Part shown: positions 50,415-59,725 of the stretch, in pieces | Position numbering within the stretch: position 1 is the first letter of the stretch | How the letters are laid out: each line of letters begins with the position of its first letter | From: Marinobacter sp. MDS2 | GTDB taxonomy: Bacteria; Pseudomonadota; Gammaproteobacteria; Pseudomonadales; Oleiphilaceae | Assembly (NCBI RefSeq): GCF_030718085.1 | Contig: NZ_JAVAJF010000002.1 | Span: 1-64,000 of the forward strand | Length of the DNA: 64,000 nucleotides | Reading direction: 5' to 3' | The notes under the pieces: model-generated | What the model was told of the DNA's origin: nothing | Seen by the model: only the letters and a program-made list of their open reading frames with translations | Databases searched by the model: none | Translations under genes and position numbers: made by a program

Positions 50415-51203
50415 ATGAAGTTTGACGAGCTTTTAACGGGCGCGCGCCTGGGGCTGGAGGTGGTGATTCCGGCGAGTTGGGGCCAGGGTCGGGCAAGCTT
50501 TGGTGGTGTGGTTGCTGCGCTGACCTACGAGGTGATGGCGTCCAAGGTGGCCTCCGGGCGGGCACTCCGGGCATTGCAGGTATCCTTTGTCGGGCCGGTG
50601 GAGCCGGATGTTCCTGCGATTTTTGAGGTGGAACTGCTGCGAGAAGGAAAGGCGGCGTCTCAGGTCACCGGGCGTATCGTTCAGAACGGCGAGCCTCGCC
50701 TGGTTTGCTTGGCGAGTTTTGGTGGGGACCGTGAGTCTGCGGTGCAGGTGACTGCTTTGCCGGGGCCGACAGCCAAACCGGTTGAGGAGTGTCCGGAGTT
50801 GCCTTACATAAAAGGCGTGACTCCGGAATTTACCCAGCACATTGAGATGCGTTGGGCGTTCGGGAACATGCCGTTTTCTGGTAAGGGTGGACGAGAAATG
50901 GGTGGCTGGATGCAATTCCGGGACGAACCGGAGGCGTTGACGGATGCCCATATCATTGCACTGGCCGATGCGTGGCCACCGGCCATTTTGCCGCATTTGA
51001 AGGGACCGGCTCCGGCCAGCTCGCTGAGCTGGAATTTGGAGATCGTGCATCCCAGGCCTGTGCTGAAATCGGATGAATGGTTGCTGTACCGGGCTACGGT
51101 TGATCAGGCGGGTTCAGGTTATGGGCATACCCATGCGGGTATCTGGAGCGCGAGCGGAGAACTAATCGCCCTGAGCCGTCAGGCGGTTACCGTCTTTGGT
51201 TGA
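50415..51203 (+). CDS. Acyl-CoA thioesterase family protein (double hotdog)
   Basis: A 262-residue protein of the TesB-like thioesterase superfamily. The N-terminal hotdog shows WGQGRASFGGVVAALTYEVM and RALRALQVSFVGPVEPDVPA; the C-terminal half shows WMQFRDEPEALTDAHIIALADAWPP and the late HTHAGIWSASGELIALSRQ. The substrate is unknown, probably a medium- or long-chain acyl-CoA. The start is ATG 50415 because GGAG stands 7 bp before it; ATG 50409 is too close to that site. It is divergent from the helicase gene across 195 bp in which I see no other feature. Confidence 0.85.
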   Translation: MKFDELLTGARLGLEVVIPASWGQGRASFGGVVAALTYEVMASKVASGRALRALQVSFVGPVEPDVPAIFEVELLREGKAASQVTGRIVQNGEPRLVCLASFGGDRESAVQVTALPGPTAKPVEECPELPYIKGVTPEFTQHIEMRWAFGNMPFSGKGGREMGGWMQFRDEPEALTDAHIIALADAWPPAILPHLKGPAPASSLSWNLEIVHPRPVLKSDEWLLYRATVDQAGSGYGHTHAGIWSASGELIALSRQAVTVFG

Positions 51204-51219
51204 GAGCGAGAGGCTGCCT

Positions 51220-52119
51220 TCAGGCAGCCATTTCGTGTTTCAGGGCGTCAATAATGACTCTGGCAAACGAGTTCGGTGAATCTTCCTGCAAGAAGTGTCC
51301 TCCCGGGAGGCTCATATGAGGCTGCCCGTGGGCGCCGGGTATGCGGCGTTGCATTTGACGGTCAACGCCTCGGGTGATTGGGTCGCCGCTGCTGAAGCAG
51401 GTAATGAACGGTTTCCGCCATTTTTCCAGCTTGCGCCAGGCTTCGCGGTTCGCAGCACCGGATGCGTCTGACTGAGACGTTGGGATCAGGGCAGGGAAGG
51501 CTCGGGCGCCGCCTTTGTATTCATCTCTCGGGAAAGGCGCTTCGTAAGCCGCCAGTTCCCGCCGGGACAGCGTTCGTTCTGTGCCGAGTTGCACCATTTT
51601 ACTGACGGGAAACCACGGGCTCCGGCTGGCAAAGGCTTTCCACACTTTGAAGGAGGCCGGTACTCGGGTTTCGCCGGTTGGCAGCATGCCGTTTCCGACG
51701 ATGATCCGATTGAATCTGTCCGGGTGGTCTGTCGCCAATCGCAGGCCAAGCAACGATCCCCAGTTTTGACAAACCAGTGTCGCTCCACGAATGTCGAGTG
51801 CTTCCAGCCAATGGGACAGCCAGCGCAGATGGTTGTCGTAGGAATAATCGCTGAGTGCGGTGGGCTTGTCTGATTTGCCGAAGCCGATCAGGTCTGGTGC
51901 CAGAACCCGGTGGCCGGCTTTGGCGACAACCGGGATCATGTGCCGGTATAGGTACGACCACGTGGGCTCGCCGTGCAGCATGATCACGGGAACACCGGTC
52001 GCCGGTCCTTCGTCCACGAAATGCATTCGCAGGCCGGATTCGACCTCTTGATATTTCGGAAGAAACGGGTAATCCGGTAGGCCTTCGAAGCGTGCTTCGT
52101 CGGTTCTCAGGATACGCAT
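51220..52119 (-). CDS. Haloalkane dehalogenase-like alpha/beta hydrolase, Asn at nucleophile position
   Basis: A 299-residue alpha/beta hydrolase closest to haloalkane dehalogenases of the DhlA type. Matching parts are YPFLPKYQEV, the oxyanion segment LHGEPTWSYLY, APDLIGFGKSDKP and GGHFLQED with the catalytic His (275). The nucleophile elbow reads VCQNWGS, so residue 119 is Asn where the family has Asp; the adjacent halide-binding Trp120 is kept. The codon is AAC, clear in the sequence. Classical hydrolytic dehalogenation would need deamidation to Asp or a different chemistry. The gene stands alone, convergent with the thioesterase gene (16-bp gap). Confidence 0.82.
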   Translation of the reverse strand: MRILRTDEARFEGLPDYPFLPKYQEVESGLRMHFVDEGPATGVPVIMLHGEPTWSYLYRHMIPVVAKAGHRVLAPDLIGFGKSDKPTALSDYSYDNHLRWLSHWLEALDIRGATLVCQNWGSLLGLRLATDHPDRFNRIIVGNGMLPTGETRVPASFKVWKAFASRSPWFPVSKMVQLGTERTLSRRELAAYEAPFPRDEYKGGARAFPALIPTSQSDASGAANREAWRKLEKWRKPFITCFSSGDPITRGVDRQMQRRIPGAHGQPHMSLPGGHFLQEDSPNSFARVIIDALKHEMAA

Positions 52120-52281
52120 ACCATCGACTGTCCTAACTGATTGGGTGCGCGACTGCCGGTCGACAATCTTAAGGATTCAGAATAGAACAGATGGCAAATT
52201 TGTTTGTTTGAGTTGCGTAACAGAGCGTTGTCAGTTTGAATCCGGCGCTGCCGCGTTGCGCCATTTTAGTGCGCGAGGCTG

Positions 52282-52641
52282 TCAATCCGGGCCATCTTTC
52301 GGGTCAATAACCGGACGACGGTTGGAACGCTTGTCATCCCAATCCAGTTCTTTGGGGTCGTACCAGCCGATGGCGTCCAGCACTTTCTCCCGGGTGCGCT
52401 CAGACAGGGTTGGCCAGAGCTCTTGAAAGTCGTTCAGGCCCAGTTCTCGATAGCGCTGTTGTTTGCTGGTGAGGCGATTGATGATTTTCGGTAGTTGCAG
52501 GGCTTCCCCTAATTGCCCAGGCACAAGAACTTCCTGCCCCATGACTTTTCGGCGATGCATGCGGGCGGCGAGCACTCGTCGCAATTCCGTGGCGGCATCA
52601 AGTGCCGTCTCAATGCTGAAGTCTTCAGATGGCAGTGGCAT
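52282..52641 (-). CDS. Hypothetical protein, 119 residues
   Basis: I do not recognise this protein. It is charged and probably soluble and helical, with no signal peptide or membrane segment. Visible pieces are ELRRVLAARMHRRKVMGQEV, LPKIINRLTSKQQRYRELG and a C-terminal segment rich in Asp, Lys and Arg (LDWDDKRSNRRPVIDPKDGPD, last 21 residues in part). It is read toward the haloalkane dehalogenase-like gene, 162 bp away, and is divergent from the AI-2E transporter. No strong ribosome binding site was found; a later Met (residue 28) is a possible start. Confidence 0.55.
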   Translation of the reverse strand: MPLPSEDFSIETALDAATELRRVLAARMHRRKVMGQEVLVPGQLGEALQLPKIINRLTSKQQRYRELGLNDFQELWPTLSERTREKVLDAIGWYDPKELDWDDKRSNRRPVIDPKDGPD

Positions 52642-52759
52642 AACGAGTTCAGTCGTGGGTCAATAACCAACAACTATAACGCGAAGATGGCTACAGTGGC
52701 CACGCTCTCGTGATAGTCTTGGTTTCCTTTTACCTCCCCGTTTGAAGGTCTTATCTGAT

Positions 52760-53851
52760 ATGTACGCCAAGCTTGAAACACGAACTTTTCTGGCGATGCT
52801 GGTGGGCGTTTCTTTAGCGTTCGTTTTGCTCATGAAACCGTTTTTCGGCCCCATTTTTTGGGCGGTCGCGATTGCACTGATCTTCCATCCGGTGCAACAG
52901 CTTCTTCATAGGCGGCTGGGTGACAGGCCCAACATCAACGCGCTGATTACGCTCGTTGTGTGTTTGGTGATCGTCATTATTCCGGTCCTGATACTGGGGG
53001 CTGCGATGATTGGCGAAGGTGTCGGGATCTACCAGAAGATCCAGGATGGCGAAATTCGCCCGGGTGAGTACATCGATCAGGTGAACAAGTCGTTCCCGGT
53101 CATTCAATCGTTTCTTGCGCAATTTGATATTAATGTTGGAGAGCTCCGGGATCGGACCGTTAACGCGTTCCTTGGAGGAAGTCAGTTTTTAGCCAAGCAG
53201 GCGTTAGGGTTCGGGCAGAATACCTTTCAGTTCTTTCTGGGGCTGGCACTTATGATTTATTTGGCGTTTTTTCTGCTTCGGGATGGCAGCAAACTCATTG
53301 AGCTGATGATCAAGGCGCTGCCGCTGGGAGACGAGCGCGAGCGGTTGTTATTTGCCAAATTTGCCGAAGTGACTCGAGCGACGGTTAAAGGCAATCTGTT
53401 GATCGCCATTATTCAGGGGGCGTTGGGCGGGATTATCTTTGCGGTTCTCGGGATAACCGGTGCCTTGCTTTGGGGGGTGGTGATGGCGATTGTGTCGCTG
53501 TTGCCGGCCGTGGGCGCGGCGATCGTCTGGGTGCCAGCGGCCATTTATCTGGCTGCGGTGGGGGATATTGTCTCTGCGATCGTGCTCACGGTATTTGGTG
53601 TGGTGGTGATTGGTCTGGCCGATAACTTGTTGCGACCGATTCTGGTGGGGCGCGACACCAAATTGCCAGACTATCTGGTGCTGTTGTCAACGCTCGGCGG
53701 TATCGCGATGTTTGGTATTAACGGGTTTGTCATGGGGCCTTTGGTGGCGGCTTTGTTCATGGCTTTCTGGGGCATCTTTATCCGGGAGTTCAGTGAAGGC
53801 GCGGAGGCAAAGGCGGAATTACGGGACAGCGAGCACGTTTCTGAATCGTAA
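52760..53851 (+). CDS. AI-2E family (PerM/TqsA-like) membrane protein
   Basis: A polytopic inner-membrane protein of the AI-2E exporter superfamily. About eight hydrophobic segments are seen: a tandem pair at residues 12-50, one at 60-85, and five in the C-terminal half after a soluble loop with IQDGEIRPGEYI. The family blocks VKGNLLIAIIQGALGGIIF, LLPAVGAAIVWVPA and ADNLLRPILVGRDTKLP are clear. Substrates are mixed in this family (autoinducer 2, Na+/H+), so no substrate is assigned. ATG 52760 (363 residues) is preferred over TTG 52742. Confidence 0.88.
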   Translation: MYAKLETRTFLAMLVGVSLAFVLLMKPFFGPIFWAVAIALIFHPVQQLLHRRLGDRPNINALITLVVCLVIVIIPVLILGAAMIGEGVGIYQKIQDGEIRPGEYIDQVNKSFPVIQSFLAQFDINVGELRDRTVNAFLGGSQFLAKQALGFGQNTFQFFLGLALMIYLAFFLLRDGSKLIELMIKALPLGDERERLLFAKFAEVTRATVKGNLLIAIIQGALGGIIFAVLGITGALLWGVVMAIVSLLPAVGAAIVWVPAAIYLAAVGDIVSAIVLTVFGVVVIGLADNLLRPILVGRDTKLPDYLVLLSTLGGIAMFGINGFVMGPLVAALFMAFWGIFIREFSEGAEAKAELRDSEHVSES

Positions 53852-53938
53852 ATTATGTTACGGTTTTTAAGCCGTAGGTGGACCAGGTGCCACAACATAA
53901 TAACTAGACAGGTATCAGGAGTAGAGCAGGTGAGAACC

Positions 53939-54346
53939 ATGAAAGCAGTTGCACGTCATATCGGTAAACCGACGTTGTTGATTGGGGCAGTCGTACTGGG
54001 AACGTTGGCCTCCACAGCTCAAGCGAACGACACCGTGGCCCTCAAGCATGCGCTTTACGGTGCCGGGTATAAAATTACCAATGTCAGTTCAACCATGGAT
54101 GACAGCACGCGTGCCGAGCTGGTTCGTTTTCAGAAAGACCACGGCTTGAAAGCCAGTGGCATGGTGACTGAGGAAACGAAGAAAGTGCTGGGGATGGTTC
54201 CGGTGCAACAGGCCGCAGCATCACCTGCCGCGAATGCCGCTGCATTGTCTTCGACCAAGTCCGTTGAGCCAGCTCAGGCCGTTGCGCAAGCGGCTTCAGA
54301 GAAGGCAGAAAAAACGGAAGAAGATGAGGAATGGTCGCTCTGGTGA
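53939..54346 (+). CDS. Secreted peptidoglycan-binding-domain protein
   Basis: A small exported protein of 135 residues. A Sec signal peptide (about 1-28, hydrophobic core LLIGAVVLGTLAS, cleavage after AQA) is followed by one PG_binding_1-like domain (about 30-85: VALKHALYGAGYKI, RAELVRFQKDHGLKASGMV, TEETKKVLG). An Ala/Pro-rich linker and a very acidic end, EKTEEDEEWSLW, follow. It probably binds the cell wall; there is no catalytic domain. The ATG at 53939 has CAGGTGAG upstream; the longer frame from 53855 would bury the signal peptide. Confidence 0.8.
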   Translation: MKAVARHIGKPTLLIGAVVLGTLASTAQANDTVALKHALYGAGYKITNVSSTMDDSTRAELVRFQKDHGLKASGMVTEETKKVLGMVPVQQAAASPAANAAALSSTKSVEPAQAVAQAASEKAEKTEEDEEWSLW

Positions 54347-54363
54347 TCGAGCAATGGAGAGAA

Positions 54364-54397
54364 AAAGCCCGGCTCTGAACGAACCGGGCTTTTTTGT
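54364..54397. terminator. Bidirectional terminator before ilvD
   Basis: AAAAAGCCCGG and CCGGGCTTTTTT form the stem, with loop CTCTGAACGAA. A- and T-rich flanks serve both the peptidoglycan-binding gene (plus) and ilvD (minus), which ends beside it. Confidence 0.92.
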
Positions 54398-54398
54398 G

Positions 54399-56234
54399 TC
54401 AGTCCAGTTTGGACGCATCTCTGACCGCGCCCTTATCGGCACTGGTCGCGAGCAGAGCGTAAGCTTTGAGCGCTGTGGAAACTTTGCGCTCTCGGGGCTG
54501 GGCCGGCTTCCAGCCAATAGCATCACGCTTGCTACGACGTTCACTCAACTCTTCATCGCTAAGCTTTACGTTGATCGAGCGGTTCGGAATGTCGATCAGA
54601 ATGGTGTCGCCGTCTTCGATCAGGCCAATAGCGCCTCCGGCCGCCGCTTCGGGAGACGCGTGGCCGATTGACAGGCCTGAGGTGCCACCTGAGAACCGGC
54701 CATCGGTCAGCAGAGCACACTCTTTACCCAGCCCTTTGGATTTCAGATAGCTGGTGGGGTAGAGCATTTCCTGCATGCCAGGGCCGCCGCGAGGGCCTTC
54801 GTAGCGAATGATAACCACATCGCCAGACTTTACTTCATCATTGAGGATGCCGGCGACGGCGGAATCCTGACTTTCAAACACCTTGGCCGTACCTTCGAAG
54901 ACAAAGATGCTTTCATCAACGCCGGCCGTTTTTACCACGCAACCGTCCAAGGCGATGTTGCCGTATAGCACTGCAAGGCCACCCTCGGATGAGTAGGCGT
55001 TTTCAACCGAGCGGATGCAGCCGTTTTCGCGGTCACCGTCGAGGCTTGGCCAGCGAGTGCTCTGGCTGAACGCGGTTTGGGTCGGGATGCCCGCAGGGCC
55101 AGCTTTGTAGAATTCGATCACTTCAGGCGTGGGCGACTGCATGATGTCCCAGGTTTGCAGGGCTTCTTTCATGGTCTTGCTGTGCACGGTTGGCAAATTG
55201 CTGTTGATCAGGCCGCCGCGGTCCAGTTCGCCCAAAATACCCATGATGCCGCCTGCGCGGTGAACGTCTTCCATGTGGTATTTGGGAGAATTTGGCGCCA
55301 CTTTGCACAGCTGTGGAACTTCCCGGGACAAGCGGTCGATGTCTGCCAAATCGAAGTTCACTTCGCCTTCCTGTGCGGCAGCAAGCAGGTGCAGGATGGT
55401 GTTGGTTGAACCACCCATGGCGATATCCATGACCATGGCGTTTTTGAACGCCTCCAGCGATGCAATGCTGCGGGGCAGCACGCTGTCGTCATCCTGTTCG
55501 TAATAGCGGCGGGTGTTTTCAACAATCTGGCGACCGGCCTTCAGGAACAGTTGCTCGCGATCAGCGTGGGTTGCCAGCATCGAGCCGTTACCGGGCAGTG
55601 CCAAACCAATGGCTTCGGCCAGACAGTTCATGGAGTTGGCGGTAAACATGCCGGAGCAGGAGCCGCAGGTTGGGCAGGCGCTGCGCTCGTATTCCGCCAC
55701 TTTTTCGTCGCTGGCGGTTGGGTCGGCGGCGATCACCATGGCATCGACCAGGTCAAGCTTGTTTTCCGAAAGCTTGGTTTTGCCGGCCTCCATTGGCCCG
55801 CCGGAAACAAAAATGGCGGGGATGTTCAGGCGCAGGGCGGCCATCAGCATGCCCGGGGTGATTTTGTCGCAGTTAGAGATGCACACCAGGGCGTCGGCAC
55901 AGTGGGCGTTGGCCATGTATTCGACCGAATCGGCGATGATTTCGCGGGATGGCAAGGAATAGAGCATGCCGTCGTGCCCCATGGCGATACCGTCGTCGAC
56001 TGCGATGGTGTTGAATTCTTTGGCAACACCGCCGGCCTCTTCAATTTCACGGCAGACCAGCTGGCCCAGATCTTTCAAGTGAACATGACCCGGTACGAAT
56101 TGGGTGAAGGAGTTAACCACGGCGATGATCGGTTTGCCGAAATCCTCGTTTTTCATACCAGTTGCACGCCAGAGGGCGCGAGCTCCGGCCATGTTCCGGC
56201 CGGCTGTCGATGTGTGCGAACGATACTGGGGCAT
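54399..56234 (-). CDS. ilvD: Dihydroxy-acid dehydratase
   Basis: Iron-sulfur enzyme that dehydrates dihydroxy acids in isoleucine and valine synthesis; its valine-branch product is the substrate of LeuA encoded at the other end of the window. Cluster and metal residues lie in [11 protein letters not shown] and [19 protein letters not shown], with the late [20 protein letters not shown] substrate site split as [14 protein letters not shown]. Start [20 protein letters not shown] at 56234 matches the family (611 residues); the longer frame to 56330 is not supported. Its 5' neighbour is divergent. Confidence 0.97.
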   Translation of the reverse strand: MPQYRSHTSTAGRNMAGARALWRATGMKNEDFGKPIIAVVNSFTQFVPGHVHLKDLGQLVCREIEEAGGVAKEFNTIAVDDGIAMGHDGMLYSLPSREIIADSVEYMANAHCADALVCISNCDKITPGMLMAALRLNIPAIFVSGGPMEAGKTKLSENKLDLVDAMVIAADPTASDEKVAEYERSACPTCGSCSGMFTANSMNCLAEAIGLALPGNGSMLATHADREQLFLKAGRQIVENTRRYYEQDDDSVLPRSIASLEAFKNAMVMDIAMGGSTNTILHLLAAAQEGEVNFDLADIDRLSREVPQLCKVAPNSPKYHMEDVHRAGGIMGILGELDRGGLINSNLPTVHSKTMKEALQTWDIMQSPTPEVIEFYKAGPAGIPTQTAFSQSTRWPSLDGDRENGCIRSVENAYSSEGGLAVLYGNIALDGCVVKTAGVDESIFVFEGTAKVFESQDSAVAGILNDEVKSGDVVIIRYEGPRGGPGMQEMLYPTSYLKSKGLGKECALLTDGRFSGGTSGLSIGHASPEAAAGGAIGLIEDGDTILIDIPNRSINVKLSDEELSERRSKRDAIGWKPAQPRERKVSTALKAYALLATSADKGAVRDASKLD

Positions 56235-56396
56235 GATGTGCTTTTCTCTCCCGAATGATCTTATTAAAGCTATATTAAAAGCTGTTGGTGCTGTAAACAT
56301 CAGAGGATACCAGATTCGACGCGTTCGCATGGCTGTTTTGGCCGTGTGTGATTACAATATGTAACAACGATTATTCATTAGCTTGAGAGTTTGTTT

Positions 56397-57650
56397 ATGG
56401 GAAGCCAGGAACGGCTAACGCTTCGTCGATTGAAAGACTTCAATCCCCTCGGTCGGCTGACAGACGGACAATTGGTGGTGTTGGCCAACCGTGCCGAGCG
56501 CCGTGCGTTTAAGCGTGGAGCGAAAATACTAGAGCGCGGGGTGAGGGACGGGTTGGATTACTTTTTGATTTCCGGCTCGGTTCAGCTGGCATCTCATGAT
56601 GGACGAAATTCGGTGATTCAGGCCGGAACCGACAAAGCCGTCAACCCCATTGCCCGGCTTCAGCCGAGAATGTATGACGTCAAAGCGTTGGAGCCTTGTG
56701 AGTTTCTGGTGGTTGAGCAGGAAACGCTCAACCAGCTGTTGCGTGATGCGCCTGTCACGCAGGATGGGATGGCATCAACGGTTGACGAAGGTGGGCAGAG
56801 CGAAGAGCAGCTTCTGCTGATGGAGTTCTATGCGGAACTGCGGTCAAACCAGTTGCAACTGCCGAGTGTGCCGGATGTCGCCTGGAAAGTTCGCCGGCTG
56901 GTGGAACGAGAAGATACAGGCGCGTTGGAAGTGGCGGGTGCTGTGTCGGCGGACCCTGCGATGGCGGCCAAACTGGTGAGAGCCTGCAACAGTCCGTTAT
57001 ATCGTGGCTTTAGTGACGTTCGGAATGTGCAGGAAACGGTTGTCCGGTTAGGGATGCGTACGACACGGCAATTGGTGACGGTGTTTGCCATGCGTGAAGT
57101 GTTCAAAACCCAGCAGCCGACCTTGAAAAAAGAAATGGAAGCTTTGTGGCAGCATTCGCGAGAGGTGGCCGCTTTGTGCTGGGTTCTGGCGGATCATGCC
57201 ACCGGCGTCAATCCGGAGGAAGCGATGCTGGCAGGGCTGTTGCACGACGTGGGTGTGGTGCCAGTGCTGGTGCAGGCCGAGAAACACGGGAAGCTGTTTG
57301 CTGACGAGAAGAACCTGCAGCATGCGATCTCGGAGTTGCGGGCAGATGTCAGTTGCGCTGTGCTAGAAAACTGGTCGTTCCCTAAAAGCTTTATTGAAGC
57401 GGCCCGGCATGCCGAGGATTGGAGTTACGAGTGCCGTCAGCCTGCGCCGCAGCTTGTTGATATCGTGATTGTTGCCCAGATGCACGCCATGATTGGTGCC
57501 AGCAAGGGCGGCGCGTTACCCGCGTTTGATCAGGTTCCGGCCTGGCGGCGGTTGGGTGAGCTGCAGTTGAATGCTTCGCGCAGTCTTAAGGTGCTGAGTG
57601 ATGCACGAGAGCGGGTGAATGAAGCCCAGAAGCTTCTGTCCGGCCGTTAA
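56397..57650 (+). CDS. Cyclic-nucleotide-binding-like and HDOD domain protein
   Basis: A signalling protein of 417 residues. The N-terminal part (about 15-125) has the cNMP-binding jelly-roll pattern FNPLGRLTDGQLVVLANRAE, FKRGAKILERG and DYFLISGSVQL, but no clear phosphate-binding cassette, so ligand binding is doubtful. The C-terminal HDOD domain (about 145-345) shows LPSVPDVAWKVRRL, DPAMAAKLVRACNSP, LGMRTTRQLVTVFAMREVF and AGLLHDVGVVPVL; HDOD domains lack full HD phosphodiesterase residues and act in regulation. ATG 56397 has GAGAG upstream; a TTG at 56391 is less likely. Role unknown. Confidence 0.87.
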   Translation: MGSQERLTLRRLKDFNPLGRLTDGQLVVLANRAERRAFKRGAKILERGVRDGLDYFLISGSVQLASHDGRNSVIQAGTDKAVNPIARLQPRMYDVKALEPCEFLVVEQETLNQLLRDAPVTQDGMASTVDEGGQSEEQLLLMEFYAELRSNQLQLPSVPDVAWKVRRLVEREDTGALEVAGAVSADPAMAAKLVRACNSPLYRGFSDVRNVQETVVRLGMRTTRQLVTVFAMREVFKTQQPTLKKEMEALWQHSREVAALCWVLADHATGVNPEEAMLAGLLHDVGVVPVLVQAEKHGKLFADEKNLQHAISELRADVSCAVLENWSFPKSFIEAARHAEDWSYECRQPAPQLVDIVIVAQMHAMIGASKGGALPAFDQVPAWRRLGELQLNASRSLKVLSDARERVNEAQKLLSGR

Positions 57651-57695
57651 CTTAACCCGTAATCGGGGGTCTGCTTTGCAGTGATGGAAACCCAT

Positions 57696-58277
57696 ATGAA
57701 TGTGCCTCTGTTTCCGCTGAACTCTGTTGTCTTGCCGCAAGGGCGCATTCCATTGCAGCTGTTCGAGCCGCGTTATATCGACATGTTGAGTCGCTGTCTC
57801 AAGGAAGATCGCGGCTTCGTGATTGTGCTTTTGCAGAATGGTCCGGAAACCTCGAGAACTGCCGCTTTTTACGATATCGGAACCTACGTACGCATTATTG
57901 ATTTTCAACAGCTGGACAACGGGTTGCTGGGCATCACCGTGGAAGGTGAAAGTAAGGTGACGGTGGTACGAAGCTGGCAGCAAGAAGACGGGCTGAACCT
58001 GGGTGACGTGGAATGTTTGATGTCCGAGGCCGAGAGCGACGTTCCCGAGCGTTATCATGAATTGCCTTCCGTGCTCAGGGCTTTGTTCCGGCATCCCGCG
58101 ATAAAAAATCTCGACATGAGAGTAGATTATGACGACGCACGGCATGTGGGCTGGCGACTTACGGAACTGTTGCCGCTGGATACTCTCGAAAAGCAGCGTT
58201 TGGCCGAGTTGCAGGATCCGTTAGAGCGTCTCGACCGGTTGCAGCGGCTATTGGAAGCGCTTGAAGGCGATGGTTAG
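57696..58277 (+). CDS. LON N-terminal substrate-binding domain protein
   Basis: A 193-residue stand-alone homologue of the N-terminal domain of Lon protease, without ATPase or protease domains. The domain begins MNVPLFPLNSVVLPQGRIPL and continues with QLFEPRYIDMLSRCLKED, GTYVRIIDFQQLDNGLLGI and a helical C-terminal part RLAELQDPLERLDRLQRLLE. Such proteins are common next to unrelated genes, and their partner is unknown. ATG 57696, with GGAA upstream, is the family start. The end overlaps the convergent DedA-PAP2 gene by 4 bp. Confidence 0.88.
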   Translation: MNVPLFPLNSVVLPQGRIPLQLFEPRYIDMLSRCLKEDRGFVIVLLQNGPETSRTAAFYDIGTYVRIIDFQQLDNGLLGITVEGESKVTVVRSWQQEDGLNLGDVECLMSEAESDVPERYHELPSVLRALFRHPAIKNLDMRVDYDDARHVGWRLTELLPLDTLEKQRLAELQDPLERLDRLQRLLEALEGDG

Positions 58278-59725
58278 AGTTTCGGGGCATAACTCTGTAG
58301 CGCCAGCCCCCATTGCTCGCTGATATAAAAAACAACAAACAGCAACCAAACGATGAGTGCCACCCAGGAAACAGCCTCTGTTTTGATCGGTACCCGATCA
58401 TAGCGGCTGTAACTCGCTCTGATGAATCCGGTAATCGCCAGCCCGAGAAAGAATCCCCCCAGTACGTCGGTGAACCAGTGCACCCCGAGATACAGTCGGC
58501 TGAGTGCGATCGGAATCAGGGGCAGCGACAACAGCACATAGCTTTGCCAACGTTGCTTGTGATGATTCTCCCCGGCGATAAAGCTGGCGGCCAGGGTGAC
58601 CAGAACCGTCGCACCGGCCGTGTGGCCGCTCGGAAATGCGCCCGAATCAGGCGGGCTGAATACCTGGTCCGGTCGGCTTACGCCGATGCCCGCTTTGAGA
58701 AGCCACACACTGACGATGGCGAGCAGAGCGGCCGTGGCGATGTGGATAGCGGCCGCGTAGTAGCCTCTGAACGCAAGGGCCGCGGTCGCCAGCACTGCCG
58801 CTGCAATCAGAACCGGTGGGTCACCGGCGAGCGTAAAAGCGATCATCGGCAGGTCCAGCAGCGGTTGCCGGAGCAACTGGAACCAGTCGCTGACCAACTG
58901 GTTGAGCAGGAACAGGTGGCTGCTGAGGCTAACCAGCTGGGCAAGAATCAGGAATAGTGCCAGGGCCGTGGTGGCCATCATCAGCGACGGCAGTGGGAAT
59001 TCCCCGCGCTGGGCCGGGCGGGCACTGGTGTATAAACGCCAGAATCGGTGCGTGGCATCATAAGCCGCCATGCGCCTTTCCAGCCAGCGATACAGACGAC
59101 TGCCTTCGCCGAGGCCGAGCCGCATGCGAAGGGCGATAAGATATACGGCCAGCAGGGCGGCCCCGCTGATACCCAGCACCAGATAGAAATGGGGCGGAGG
59201 TTTGATCCCGGTCGCAAGTGCGGCACCCACCAAATAGCCAGGCAGTATGTACGTCAGCGCCCAGCCAACGGCGGACAGCAAATTGAACAACAGAAATCGC
59301 TGCCATGGCATATAAAAGGCCCCGGCGATCAGGGGGATGATGGGCCGGATCGGGCCCACAAAACGCCCGATGATGACGCTCTTACCGCCGTGAGCATGAA
59401 AAAAAGATTCTCCGCGGGCCAGCAGTTTCGGGTAACGGCTCAGCGGCCAGACCGAGTGCAAACGTCCCTGAAGCATTCTGCCGATAGCAAAGCTCAGTAC
59501 GTCTCCCGCTACTGCGCCGACACCCGCCCAGACCAGTGCCTCGGCCAATGGCATGCCGGATTTGCCGGCCAAAGCGGCAAACGCGAACAGCATGGCCACG
59601 CCGGGCACAATGATGCCCGCCACGGCCAGGGATTCGATAAACGCGGTTGCAGCCAGTGCCAGCGCCAGCCAGCCCGGGTTAGCGGCAACCCATGCCGTTG
59701 CGTCGTTAAGCCAGGTTTCAGTCAT
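58274..59725 (-). CDS. DedA-PAP2 fusion membrane protein
   Basis: A two-domain membrane protein of 483 residues. Residues about 15-200 form a DedA domain with Glu31, Asp75, and the FFHAHGGKSVIIGRFVGPIR block holding Arg121 and Arg127, spaced like the essential Arg130/Arg136 of E. coli YqjA. Residues about 250-440 form a PAP2 phosphatase domain with all three motifs: K344-x6-RP, PSGH (365-368) and SR-x5-H-x3-D (409-420). DedA proteins include undecaprenyl-phosphate translocases and PAP2 proteins include undecaprenyl-diphosphate phosphatases, so a lipid-carrier recycling role is plausible. Last gene of a three-gene operon; 4-bp overlap upstream. Confidence 0.9.
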   Translation of the reverse strand: MTETWLNDATAWVAANPGWLALALAATAFIESLAVAGIIVPGVAMLFAFAALAGKSGMPLAEALVWAGVGAVAGDVLSFAIGRMLQGRLHSVWPLSRYPKLLARGESFFHAHGGKSVIIGRFVGPIRPIIPLIAGAFYMPWQRFLLFNLLSAVGWALTYILPGYLVGAALATGIKPPPHFYLVLGISGAALLAVYLIALRMRLGLGEGSRLYRWLERRMAAYDATHRFWRLYTSARPAQRGEFPLPSLMMATTALALFLILAQLVSLSSHLFLLNQLVSDWFQLLRQPLLDLPMIAFTLAGDPPVLIAAAVLATAALAFRGYYAAAIHIATAALLAIVSVWLLKAGIGVSRPDQVFSPPDSGAFPSGHTAGATVLVTLAASFIAGENHHKQRWQSYVLLSLPLIPIALSRLYLGVHWFTDVLGGFFLGLAITGFIRASYSRYDRVPIKTEAVSWVALIVWLLFVVFYISEQWGLALQSYAPKL

